Shown piece after piece: positions 54,983-63,111 of a DNA stretch of 64,000 bases (the first letter of the stretch is position 1; every line of letters begins with the position of its first letter). The notes below the pieces were generated by a model, which ran no database searches, was not told the DNA's origin, and saw only the letters and a list, made by a program, of their open reading frames with translations. The stretch is from Microbacteriaceae bacterium VKM Ac-2855 (GTDB taxonomy: Bacteria > Actinomycetota > Actinomycetes > Actinomycetales > Microbacteriaceae): the NCBI GenBank assembly GCA_013204985.1, contig JABMLG010000006.1, positions 62,001-126,000 of the forward strand, read 5' to 3'. A program made the position numbers and the translations under genes.

Positions 54983-56212
54983 ATGCACGAAGCGGTTCGG
55001 ATGATCACCGACCACGTTCGCGAGCGCATCCGCCGCGACGGGGTCGACCTCAGCGATGAGGCCGCATCGGCCGAGCGCTACGCCCGTGAGGAGGTGCGGC
55101 GTTACAGCGAGCGCGCCATGGGCGGCGTTCTGCCGGTGCTGCGCGACGAGGCGGCGGCCATCCGTGAGGTGGTCGCATCCCTCACCGGGTTCGGGGCGCT
55201 GCAGGCGTTCCTCGACGATCCCGAGATCGAGGAGATCTGGATCAACGCGCCTGACCGCATCTTCGTCGCGCGCGCCGGCGTGTCCGAACACACCGCGCTG
55301 CGGCTGACCGAGGTCGAGATCCGCGATCTCGTCGAGCGGATGCTGGTCACCAGCGGCCGCCGGATCGACATCTCCAGCCCGTTCGTCGACGCCTCCTTGC
55401 CCGACCAATCCCGCCTGCACGTGGTGCTGCCCGACATCACCCGCCGCCACGTCTCGGTGAACATCCGCAAGTTCTCGCGACGGATCAAGGAGCTCGGTCA
55501 CCTGGTGGCGGCGGGTTCGATGCCGCAGCCGGCGGCAGCCTTCCTCCGCGCATCGGTGCTCGCCGGGGCCAACATCCTGGTGAGCGGTGCCACGCACACG
55601 GGCAAGACGACGATGCTCGGCGCACTGCTCGGTGCCGCCCGGCCCGAGGAGCGCATCGTCACGGTCGAGGAGACCTTCGAACTCGACCTGGCGGCGACCG
55701 ATGTGGTCGCGCTGCAGTGCCGACAGCCGAGCCTCGAGGGCAGCGGCGAGATCACCCTCCGTCGCCTCATCAAGGAGGCTCTGCGGATGCGCCCCGAGCG
55801 CCTGGTGGTGGGGGAGGTGCGCGAGGCCGAGAGTCTCGATCTGCTGATCGCGCTGAACAGCGGGGTGCCGGGGATGTGCAGCATCCACGCGAACAGCGCC
55901 CGAGACGCTCTCGTGAAGTTGAGCACGCTGCCGCTGCTCGCTGGGCGCAACATCGACGCCTCGTTCGTCGTGCCGACCGTGGCGAACTGCGTCGATCTCG
56001 TTGTGCACTGCGAGCGCGACCGGCACGGCCGACGTCGTATCGGCGAGATCCTCGCCGTCACGGGCGCCGTGACCGGATCGGTGATCGAGGCGAGCCCGAT
56101 CTTCGTCCTGCGCGACGGCGAGTTGCGCGCGTCGGGAAGCCACCCGGCGCGGATGGGCAAGTACCACGCAGCGGGTATCGACCCCGCCGCGATCCTGCGC
56201 GGTGCCGCGTGA
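54983..56212 (+). CDS. tadA: Tad pilus assembly ATPase (TadA/CpaF)
   Basis: The 409-residue secretion ATPase powers Tad/Flp pilus assembly on the inner membrane face. Residues 1-140 are the N-terminal domain with LTGFGALQAFLDDPEIEEIW. The catalytic domain has Walker A LVSGATHTGKTTMLGALLGA (about 197-216), an Asp box VEETFELDL (about 229-237), Walker B RPERLVVGEVREAESLDLLI (about 271-290) and His box MCSIHANSARDAL (about 300). It starts a seven-gene operon joined by GTGA-type overlaps. No TadZ-like gene precedes it, as is often found in actinobacteria; the neighbour is tRNA-Leu. Confidence 0.93.
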   Translation: MHEAVRMITDHVRERIRRDGVDLSDEAASAERYAREEVRRYSERAMGGVLPVLRDEAAAIREVVASLTGFGALQAFLDDPEIEEIWINAPDRIFVARAGVSEHTALRLTEVEIRDLVERMLVTSGRRIDISSPFVDASLPDQSRLHVVLPDITRRHVSVNIRKFSRRIKELGHLVAAGSMPQPAAAFLRASVLAGANILVSGATHTGKTTMLGALLGAARPEERIVTVEETFELDLAATDVVALQCRQPSLEGSGEITLRRLIKEALRMRPERLVVGEVREAESLDLLIALNSGVPGMCSIHANSARDALVKLSTLPLLAGRNIDASFVVPTVANCVDLVVHCERDRHGRRRIGEILAVTGAVTGSVIEASPIFVLRDGELRASGSHPARMGKYHAAGIDPAAILRGAA

Positions 56213-57081
56213 GCGGCATGCTCGGTGCGCTGCTGGGCACCGGACTGCTCTGCATCGCCGCGCCGTGGCTCTGGCCGGAGCGCACGAAGCGGAATCCGTC
56301 GTCGAACCCCCTCGCCCGACCCCTGGGCGCCTTGCGGGCTCGGCTGGTGCTCGCCGGCCTCCCCGACACCCCGATCATCGTGGTCGTTGCGCTCTCGCTC
56401 GTTCTCGGCGTCGTCGTCGGCGGCCTCACCTTCCTGCTCAGCGGCCTGATCATGATGACGATCGGTGCCGCACTGCTGGGAGCGGCTGCGCCGACGATCG
56501 CGGTGGTGTGGCGGGCCGACCTGCGCCGTCGCAGCACGCGAGCGGTCTGGCCCGACGTCGTCGATCATCTGGTGGCCGCCGTTCGGTCGGGTCTTTCGCT
56601 CCCGGATGCTCTCGCATCGCTCGCGACCTCGGGGCCGCCGGTCATCCGCGCAGAGTTCGACGACTTCGCTCGCGAATACCGCGCCACCGGCAACTTCGGG
56701 CACTGCATCGATCGGCTGACCTTCCGCCTCGGCGATGCCACGGCGGATCGCCTGCTCGAGACGCTGCGCATGGCCCGGGAGGTGGGCGGCAGTGAGCTCG
56801 CGAGCGTACTCGTCGGTCTCGGCCGGTATCTGCGCTCGGAGGCGGCGGTGCGTGCGGAGTTGGAAGCCCGGCAGGGCTGGGTGATGAACGCGGCACGGCT
56901 CGGTGCCGTGGCGCCCTGGATCGTGCTGGGTCTGTTGGCGACGCGACGCGAAGCCGTCGAGGCGTACAACACTCCTCTCGGCATCGGCATCCTCGCGTCG
57001 GGCGCCGTGCTCACCTTCGTCGCCTACCGGGTGATGCGGGCGATCGCACGACTGCCCGAGGAGCGGCGGTGGTTCGCGTGA
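56209..57081 (+). CDS. tadB: Tad pilus inner-membrane protein TadB
   Basis: The 290-residue protein is a type II/IV secretion F-domain membrane protein. Two N-terminal helices (about 3-18 and 58-98) are followed by the GSPF-like cytoplasmic region VDHLVAAVRSGLSLPDALAS (about 118-137) and REVGGSELASVLVGLGRYLR (about 187-206), then a C-terminal membrane helix pair (about 223-275). It forms the platform for TadA together with TadC. GTG start overlaps the tadA stop; an ATG at 56218 is the alternative. Confidence 0.9.
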   Translation: MSGMLGALLGTGLLCIAAPWLWPERTKRNPSSNPLARPLGALRARLVLAGLPDTPIIVVVALSLVLGVVVGGLTFLLSGLIMMTIGAALLGAAAPTIAVVWRADLRRRSTRAVWPDVVDHLVAAVRSGLSLPDALASLATSGPPVIRAEFDDFAREYRATGNFGHCIDRLTFRLGDATADRLLETLRMAREVGGSELASVLVGLGRYLRSEAAVRAELEARQGWVMNAARLGAVAPWIVLGLLATRREAVEAYNTPLGIGILASGAVLTFVAYRVMRAIARLPEERRWFA

Positions 57082-58004
57082 TCGGGGCGGCGGCGATCTG
57101 CGGTGCACTCCTCGGGCTCGGACTCTGGACCCTCGTGGGCATCCTGCCGCCCCTGCGGCGACCCCGACTCGCCGAGCGGATCGCGCCCTACCTGCTCGAC
57201 ATCTCCGCCGGCGCCCGCGATCTGGTGACCAAACGCGCCGTCGATCCGTTGCCGGTCGTCGGATCCTTGCTCGCGCCCGCGGTCCGCCGAGGACGCACGA
57301 TCCTCGAGCAGGTGCTCGGCCGCCGCGACGTGATCGAGCGCCGCTTGGCTCAGGCGGATTCGCCGTCGAGCGTGGAGCGCATCCGTCTCGAGCAGTTGCT
57401 CATGGCGAGCCTCGGCGCGGGGGCGTCGGTCCTGATGATCGTGTTGCTGCCGACGGTCTCGGCGATGCCGGCTCCGGCGCTACTGGCGCTGCCCGTGCTC
57501 GGCGCGATGCTCGGCGTGGCGGCGCGCGACCGAGCGCTCGCCGCGCAGGCGACGCGGCGGATGGCCAGGCTCGAGGGCGAGCTGCCGACCGTGCTCGAGT
57601 TCCTCACCCTGAGCCTCTCGGCCGGGGAGGGCATCCACGACGCGCTGCGCCGCGTGTCACGAGCCGATGGCGAGCTCTCACGCGAATTCTCGCGGGTTCT
57701 CGCCGACGTCGGCGTCGGCTCGAATCTCAGCACCGCGCTGCTGCGGATGGATGAACGGCTCGGCCTCACGTCGGTGTCGCGTCTGGTCGATCAGACCGTC
57801 AGTGCGCTCGCGCGCGGTGCCCCTCTCGCGGAAGTGCTCCGTGCCCAGGCCGACGACGCCCGCACCCTAGCTCGCCGACGCCTGCTCGACGCGGCGGGCA
57901 AGAAGGAGGTGGCGATGATGGTGCCCTTGGTCTTCCTCATCCTTCCGTGCACGATCCTCTTCGCCGTCTTCCCCGGCCTGGTCGTCTTCCAGCAAGGCTT
58001 CTGA
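57069..58004 (+). CDS. tadC: Tad pilus inner-membrane protein TadC
   Basis: The 311-residue F-domain protein has an N-terminal helix (about 4-24), two central helices (about 115-150), then a GSPF region ELPTVLEFLTLSLSAGEGIH with DALRRVSRADGELSREF (about 173-210), and LLDAAGKKEVAMMVPLVFLI (about 276-295) leading into the last helix. GTG at 57069 is preceded by GAGGAG; a GTG at 57078 overlaps the tadB stop (GTGA) and is also possible. The pattern is typical of actinobacterial TadC. Confidence 0.9.
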   Translation: MVRVIGAAAICGALLGLGLWTLVGILPPLRRPRLAERIAPYLLDISAGARDLVTKRAVDPLPVVGSLLAPAVRRGRTILEQVLGRRDVIERRLAQADSPSSVERIRLEQLLMASLGAGASVLMIVLLPTVSAMPAPALLALPVLGAMLGVAARDRALAAQATRRMARLEGELPTVLEFLTLSLSAGEGIHDALRRVSRADGELSREFSRVLADVGVGSNLSTALLRMDERLGLTSVSRLVDQTVSALARGAPLAEVLRAQADDARTLARRRLLDAAGKKEVAMMVPLVFLILPCTILFAVFPGLVVFQQGF

Positions 58005-58059
58005 GCCGACCCCATCCGCCGCCGTTCATGTCAACCGCTACAGATCAAAGGAACTACCC

Positions 58060-58269
58060 ATGCGCACCGTCCTCCTTCCGCTCACCACGCTCTTCGCCAT
58101 CGTCCGCGATGCGCGCACACCTCTTCGTTCCGATCGCGGCGATGTTCCGGGTTGGGTCTTGATCACGTTGATGACGGCGGCCCTCGTGCTCGTACTCTGG
58201 GGCCTCGCCAGTGCCGGATTCCAGGATCTGTGGAACCGTGCGATGAGCATGGTCAGCGGAATCGGCTGA
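58060..58269 (+). CDS. Short pilin-like protein (putative Flp) lacking Glu+5
   Basis: The 69-residue protein occupies the Flp pilin position after tadC. It has a basic N-terminus, RSDRGDVPGWVLITLMTAAL as the presumed cleavage-site and hydrophobic helix (about 23-42), and a short C-terminal tail LWNRAMSMVSGIG. Prepilin peptidase sites normally read G followed by Glu at +5; here it is G-DVPGW, so Glu is missing, unlike the following two pseudopilins. AAAGGA 8 nt before the ATG is a good Shine-Dalgarno and suggests strong translation, as expected for a major pilin. The 55-bp gap after tadC is the largest in the operon. Confidence 0.75.
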   Translation: MRTVLLPLTTLFAIVRDARTPLRSDRGDVPGWVLITLMTAALVLVLWGLASAGFQDLWNRAMSMVSGIG

Positions 58270-58658
58270 TGACACCGGAGGCTTCGTCCGATCGGGGCAG
58301 TGCGCCGGCGGAGGCGCTGTTCGTCGGCGCCCTCGTGGGTGTGCTGCTCCTCGGCGTGCTGCAATTCGCGCTCGCCGTCCACGTCCGCAACACGGCCATC
58401 GACGCGGCGGGTGCCGGTGCTCGCTTCGGCGGGCTCGTCGGGAACTCGGCCGTCGACGGCGTCCGGCGCACCGAAGATCTTCTGCGCGCGCAGCTCGGCG
58501 ACGGGTTCGACGCGACCGTCACATCCGCGGTCGAGACGCGCGATGGGCGGGAGCTGATCGCCGTCACCGTCCGGGCCCCGCTTCCGGTCGTGGGGCTACT
58601 CGGCCCGCCGACCGCGCTCGACGTGATCGGCCACGCCTTCGTGGAGCCACGACCGTGA
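58269..58658 (+). CDS. TadE-like pseudopilin 1
   Basis: The 129-residue protein has the site SSDRGSAPAEALFVGALVGV: Gly at -1, Glu at +5, then one hydrophobic helix LLLGVLQFALAVHVRNTAID, the TadE pattern, and an extracytoplasmic domain (about 40-129). It is likely processed by the prepilin peptidase and acts as a minor pilin. The ATG overlaps the preceding stop by one base. Confidence 0.82.
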   Translation: MTPEASSDRGSAPAEALFVGALVGVLLLGVLQFALAVHVRNTAIDAAGAGARFGGLVGNSAVDGVRRTEDLLRAQLGDGFDATVTSAVETRDGRELIAVTVRAPLPVVGLLGPPTALDVIGHAFVEPRP

Positions 58659-59077
58659 TCCGCATCCGCTCCGACCGCGGTTCGGCTGCACTCGAGTTCC
58701 TGGGTGTCGGGGTACTGGTCTTCGTTCCACTGGTGTACCTCGTGTTGGCCCTGGGCTCACTCCAGGCAGCGGTCATGGCCACCACCAGCGCGGCCCGGGA
58801 TGCCGTGCGATCGGTCACGACGGGCAGCACGTGGGATCCCGGCGACGCGGTGGCGCTCGCCGCGACCGATTTCGGCATCGATCCCGAGCGGATGACGATG
58901 AGAATCGAATGCGCGGATCCGTCGTGCGCTGCTGGCGGTACGGCGGTCGTCGCCCGAGTGCGTGCCGAGATCCCACTGCCGTTCATGCCGGGTGTGTTCG
59001 GGCTCGATCGGGCTGTCGTCATCCTGGTGCAGGGCAGCGCCGCCGGTCGGATCGACCGATTCGGTGTCGGCCGGTGA
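58655..59077 (+). CDS. TadE-like pseudopilin 2
   Basis: The 140-residue protein starts RIRSDRGSAALEFLGVGVLV: Gly -1 and Glu +5 are conserved, and the helix runs to FVPLVYLVLALGSLQ. The extracytoplasmic part has two Cys (IECADPSCAAGG, about 87-96) that could form a disulphide. It ends PLPFMPGVFGLDRAVVIL, as in other TadE proteins. GTG start overlaps the previous stop. Confidence 0.85.
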   Translation: MIRIRSDRGSAALEFLGVGVLVFVPLVYLVLALGSLQAAVMATTSAARDAVRSVTTGSTWDPGDAVALAATDFGIDPERMTMRIECADPSCAAGGTAVVARVRAEIPLPFMPGVFGLDRAVVILVQGSAAGRIDRFGVGR

Positions 59078-59520
59078 AGCCCCGACGCTTCGTGATGTCG
59101 CGAACCCCTGCTCGCGCTGACGCGGGCTCCATCCTGCCGCTGCTGCTCGGCTGCAGCGCGGTGGCGATCGGGCTGGTGCTTCTCTGCATCGCCGCCACCG
59201 GCATCGGCACGACCCGGATGACGCTCTACTCGATGGCGGACGCGGCGGCCGCGGCGGCGGCGCAGTCGTTCGCGCTCGACTCGGCGAGTTCGTCGCCGAC
59301 GGCCGGGCTCGGCGTCGATTCCGCACGGACCACCGTGGACGAGCTGATCGCCGAGACGCCGGGCGGCGACGACGTCCGCGTCGTCGCCGTCGGCGTGGAC
59401 GCGAACGGAACCGTCAGCGTCTCGCTCGCAACGGAGTGGTCCTCCGGTCTCAGTGTGTTCGGCACGGCGCTCGAAGCGCCCGTCGCCGTCTCGGTCGACG
59501 CCCGCGCGGTGGTCCGCTGA
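59074..59520 (+). CDS. TadG-like pilus-assembly protein
   Basis: The 148-residue protein has RADAGSILPLLLGCSAVAIG and LVLLCIAATGIGTTRMTLYS (about 14-53), the membrane helix and start of a von Willebrand-type/TadG N-terminal region, followed by an Ala-rich ADAAAAAAAQSFAL motif common in Flp pilus-assembly TadE/G proteins. It lacks the large VWA domain of full-length TadG. There is no Glu at +5. GTG start overlaps the previous gene; an ATG at 59095 is possible. Last gene of the Tad operon; no prepilin peptidase gene follows. Confidence 0.82.
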   Translation: MKPRRFVMSRTPARADAGSILPLLLGCSAVAIGLVLLCIAATGIGTTRMTLYSMADAAAAAAAQSFALDSASSSPTAGLGVDSARTTVDELIAETPGGDDVRVVAVGVDANGTVSVSLATEWSSGLSVFGTALEAPVAVSVDARAVVR

Positions 59521-59560
59521 GCCGGGGGCGTCAGTCCGTACCGCCCAGCGGCGCCCGGGT

Positions 59561-60787
59561 TCAGCGGCGGACGGGGCGCGGCGAGTAGCGGGGCAGCCAG
59601 CGGGCGAGCAGCCCGGCGCCGAGGAGGCCGAGCACGCCCATCGTGCCGGCGGCGAGCGAGATGGAGGCCACCGCGGTGATGCCCGCCACGGCGAGCGGAG
59701 CCGCGGCGTTGCCGACGTCGCCGGTGAAGCGGTACGCGCCGAGGAACGGCGCCGGGTCGGCCGGGGGAGCGAGGTCGGCACCGAGCGTCATCAGGATCCC
59801 CGAGCCGATACCGTTCGCCACGGCGAGCAGCATCGCGACGACGATCAACCAGGTCACGGCGTTCGCGGCGTCGTGGCTGAAGGCCAGGATGAGGTGCCCG
59901 GCGCCCAGGCCGATCATCGAGGGGATGGCGCTCCAGCCGCGGCCGAAACGGTCCATGATCTGGCCGCTCACGTAGAACAAGGCGAAGTCGACGGCGCCGG
60001 CGGTGCCGACGATCAGGGCGGTGTTCGCCTCCGGCAGCCCGATGCTCAGCGCCCACAGCGGCAGGATCACGGTTCTGCTCGAGCGCAGACCACCGATCAA
60101 CGCGGCGCCCAGCCCCATCCGCAGCAGAACTCCGCGGTGCTCGGCGATGGTGCGGAACAGGCCGTTCGATGGTGCTTCCGGGTCGATCGACGGCCGTTCG
60201 CCGATCATCGCGGCAGGATCGACGAGGAAGAGCAGGATCAGCGCGGCGGCGGCGCAGCAGATGAGGTGGATCCAGAACACCGAGTTCACGGATCCGGTCA
60301 GGTGCACGACGCCGGCGGCGAGGAACGGGCCGATGAACCAGCCGGCGCGGAACACTCCCGCGAGTGAGGAGAGCGCGCGGGCGCGGTACTTCAGCGGCAC
60401 GAAGCTCGTCATGAAGGCCTGACGGGCGAGCACGAAGACGGCCGTTGCCAGGCCGATCAGGAAGATGCCGATCGTGAGGCCGATCCACGAGGTGCTCAGG
60501 AGGCAGACCACGAGACCGACGGCCGAGAGGACGGACGCCCACAGCATGGCGGCCCGCTCGCCGATGCGCGACACGATCCAGCCGCTGGGCACGTCTCCTA
60601 CCAGCTCGCCCAGCATGATCATCGACGAGATCACGCCGGCGATCGCGAGCGAAGCACCGAGATCGTTCGCGGCGACCGGGATGAGCGGGATGATCGCTCC
60701 TTCGCCCACCGAGAACAGGAACGTCGGCAGGAACGCCGAGACGAGCATCGGGCCGATCCGGAACGGGCGCTCGCTGGTCGAAGACAT
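59561..60787 (-). CDS. MFS transporter
   Basis: The 408-residue protein has twelve hydrophobic helices and MFS hallmarks: the GELVGDVPSGWIVSRIGERA loop between TM2 and TM3 (motif A, DxxxGxxxDRxGRR-like), a long central loop DPAAMIGERPSIDPEAPSNG, and the corresponding second-half loop GQIMDRFGRGW. It belongs to the drug/sugar-efflux type by pattern, with no clear substrate. The ATG at 60787 was chosen over 60799 because CTGGAG lies 4 nt before it. Convergent with the tad operon (40 bp). Confidence 0.9.
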   Translation of the reverse strand: MSSTSERPFRIGPMLVSAFLPTFLFSVGEGAIIPLIPVAANDLGASLAIAGVISSMIMLGELVGDVPSGWIVSRIGERAAMLWASVLSAVGLVVCLLSTSWIGLTIGIFLIGLATAVFVLARQAFMTSFVPLKYRARALSSLAGVFRAGWFIGPFLAAGVVHLTGSVNSVFWIHLICCAAAALILLFLVDPAAMIGERPSIDPEAPSNGLFRTIAEHRGVLLRMGLGAALIGGLRSSRTVILPLWALSIGLPEANTALIVGTAGAVDFALFYVSGQIMDRFGRGWSAIPSMIGLGAGHLILAFSHDAANAVTWLIVVAMLLAVANGIGSGILMTLGADLAPPADPAPFLGAYRFTGDVGNAAAPLAVAGITAVASISLAAGTMGVLGLLGAGLLARWLPRYSPRPVRR

Positions 60788-60883
60788 CGGCTCCAGCATA
60801 TGCCGGGGCTATGCAACAGCGCGCGCGTCGCTCCTACCGCCGGCGCTCCGGCCCGCTCCCGGCCCCGGTAGTCTGGAGGCACG

Positions 60884-61984
60884 ATGTTGGACAACGATTT
60901 CACGGATCAGATCACCGCTCTCCGCTCCACTTTCGCCGATATCCGAGCCGTGATCGATGTCGATCACATCCGCTCGGAGATCGCCGACCTGAGCGAGCAA
61001 GCAGGCGCCCCCGACCTCTGGGACGACACCGCGCACGCCCAGAAGGTGACCAGCGCGCTCAGCCACCGCCAGTCGGAGCTCGCCCGCGTGACCTCGATCG
61101 AGAGCCGCCTCGACGACCTCGAGGTGCTGGTCGAGATGGCGAACGAGGCCGACGACGCGGAGTCCGAGCAGGAGGCGATCGCCGAACTGGCAGCGCTGCA
61201 GAAGACCATGGGCGACCTCGAGGTGCAGACGCTGCTCGACGGCGAGTACGACGACCGTCCCGCCGTCATCACCATCCGCGCCGGAGCCGGCGGCGTCGAC
61301 GCCTCCGACTTCGCCGAGATGCTGATGCGCATGTACCTGCGCTGGGCCGAGAAGCACAAGTACAACGCGACGCTGATGGACGTCAGCTACGCAGAAGAAG
61401 CGGGCATCAAGTCGGCGACCTTCGAGGTCGACGCGCCCTACGCCTTCGGCACCCTCTCGGTCGAGGCCGGCACGCACCGTCTCGTGCGGATGAGCCCCTT
61501 CGGTGCTGCGGGAAAGCGTCAGACCTCCTTCGCCGCCGTCGAGGTCATCCCCCTGATGGAGGAGGCCGGCGCTGTCGAGATCCCCGACAACGACATCCGG
61601 GTCGACGTGTTCCGCTCCTCCGGCCCCGGCGGTCAGTCGGTGAACACGACAGACTCCGCCGTGCGGATCACCCACCTGCCCACCGGCACCGTGGTGTCGA
61701 TGCAGAACGAGAAGAGCCAGATCCAGAACCGGGCCGCAGCGATGCGGGTGCTCCAGTCGCGACTCCTGATCATCCAGAAGGAGGCGGAAGCGGCGACCAA
61801 GAAGGAACTCGCCGGCACCATCACCGCCAGCTGGGGAGACCAGATGCGCAGCTACGTTCTCGCGCCGTACCAGATGGTCAAGGACCTCCGTACCGAGCAC
61901 GAGGTCGGCAACCCGAGTCACGTCTTCGACGGCGACCTCGACGGCTTCATCGCTGCGGGCATCAAGTGGCGCAAATCCCACTAG
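60884..61984 (+). CDS. prfB: Peptide chain release factor 2
   Basis: The 366-residue protein ends translation at UGA and UAA. The stop-recognition tripeptide SPF appears in [17 protein letters not shown] (about 202-218) and the GGQ loop in [20 protein letters not shown] (about 246-265). The N-terminal part is one open frame, so the in-frame UGA and +1 frameshift of E. coli prfB are absent, as in most actinobacteria. It is preceded by GGAGG and a TAGTCT hexamer at 60869-60874. Next to ftsE-ftsX, a conserved order that usually continues with smpB. Confidence 0.96.
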   Translation: MLDNDFTDQITALRSTFADIRAVIDVDHIRSEIADLSEQAGAPDLWDDTAHAQKVTSALSHRQSELARVTSIESRLDDLEVLVEMANEADDAESEQEAIAELAALQKTMGDLEVQTLLDGEYDDRPAVITIRAGAGGVDASDFAEMLMRMYLRWAEKHKYNATLMDVSYAEEAGIKSATFEVDAPYAFGTLSVEAGTHRLVRMSPFGAAGKRQTSFAAVEVIPLMEEAGAVEIPDNDIRVDVFRSSGPGGQSVNTTDSAVRITHLPTGTVVSMQNEKSQIQNRAAAMRVLQSRLLIIQKEAEAATKKELAGTITASWGDQMRSYVLAPYQMVKDLRTEHEVGNPSHVFDGDLDGFIAAGIKWRKSH

Positions 61985-62115
61985 CGGATCCCCTCGTTCC
62001 CGTCGGTCCGCGGTAGTCGGCTCCGCGATGGGGTCGGCGCTGGATCCTATGAATCCGTGCCCCCGGGGTGCGTCGGGGCGCTCTCCAAGGGATCGTCGCT
62101 TACCCTCATAAAGCC

Positions 62116-63111
62116 ATGATTCGCTTCGACAACGTCACCAAGCAGTATCGGGGCGGCGCCAGACCCGCTCTGAACGCCATCGACCTCGAAATCCTCCGCG
62201 GGGAGTTCGTCTTCCTGGTCGGCGCCTCCGGCTCCGGCAAATCCAGCTGCCTGCGGCTGATCCTGAAGGAGGAGCGTCCCTCCTCGGGGGCGATCCACGT
62301 CCTCGGTCAGAACCTCGGCAAGATCTCGAGCCGCAAGGTCCCGTACTTCCGCCGCAACATCGGCGTGGTCTTCCAGGACTTCCGCCTCCTGCCGAACAAG
62401 AGCGTCTTCGACAACGTCGCGTTCAGTCTGCAGGTCATCGGCAAGTCGAAGGGCTTCATCCAAGAGGCCGTGCCGGACACTCTGAAGATGGTCGGTCTCG
62501 CGGGCAAGGCCACGCGCCTGCCGCACGAACTCTCCGGTGGTGAGCAGCAGCGCGTCGCGATCGCCCGCGCCGTCGTGAACAAGCCCGCCGTGCTGCTCGC
62601 CGATGAGCCCACCGGAAACCTCGACCCCACCACCAGCGCCGGCATCATGGCGCTGCTCGAGCGGATCAACGCCGCCGGCACGACCGTCATCATGGCCACG
62701 CATGAGGCCGGCATCGTCGACCAGATGAAGCGCCGCGTGATAGAGCTGTCCGCCGGCAGCATCATCCGCGATGAGAGCGAGGGCGGCTACGGCCAGACCG
62801 AGGCCATCACCGTGATCCACGACGGCGTCGCCGTGGTCGCGGCCGACGACGCCGGTATCGCAGCGCCCGTCCTCATCGCGCAGGAGGTGACGCCCGAGGA
62901 GGTTCCCGAGCTCGATCTCCGCGCCTCCGCCGAGCCCGAACCGATCGCCACGGCGACGCACGTGCGGCTGCAGAGCCAGACCGGCCCGATCTTCCTCCCC
63001 GCCGATACCGGCGCGATCCCGGAGGAGGGTCTCGCCGAGCGGCTCGGCCTGCGTCCGGCCGAAGAGCCGAACCGGGGCGACGGCGAGCAGAACGTGGGTC
63101 CCGTCAAATGA
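62116..63111 (+). CDS. ftsE: Cell division ATPase FtsE with C-terminal extension
   Basis: The 331-residue ATPase partners FtsX to activate peptidoglycan hydrolases at the septum. Walker A is [17 protein letters not shown] (about 35-51), Q-loop [16 protein letters not shown] (about 85-100), signature [17 protein letters not shown] (about 137-153), Walker [14 protein letters not shown] (about 159-171), H-loop [10 protein letters not shown]. The family is usually about 230 residues; about 100 extra C-terminal residues are acidic and low-complexity (for example [20 protein letters not shown]). ATG at 62116. It overlaps ftsX by ATGA. The 131-bp gap before it shows a GTGCCCC/CGGGGTGC palindrome near 62060 and no gene. 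Confidence 0.95.
   Translation: MIRFDNVTKQYRGGARPALNAIDLEILRGEFVFLVGASGSGKSSCLRLILKEERPSSGAIHVLGQNLGKISSRKVPYFRRNIGVVFQDFRLLPNKSVFDNVAFSLQVIGKSKGFIQEAVPDTLKMVGLAGKATRLPHELSGGEQQRVAIARAVVNKPAVLLADEPTGNLDPTTSAGIMALLERINAAGTTVIMATHEAGIVDQMKRRVIELSAGSIIRDESEGGYGQTEAITVIHDGVAVVAADDAGIAAPVLIAQEVTPEEVPELDLRASAEPEPIATATHVRLQSQTGPIFLPADTGAIPEEGLAERLGLRPAEEPNRGDGEQNVGPVK

Noticed and set aside
60884-60990. Possible programmed frameshift in prfB
   Set aside because: The N-terminal coding region is one open frame with no in-frame TGA, so the E. coli-type frameshift is absent.
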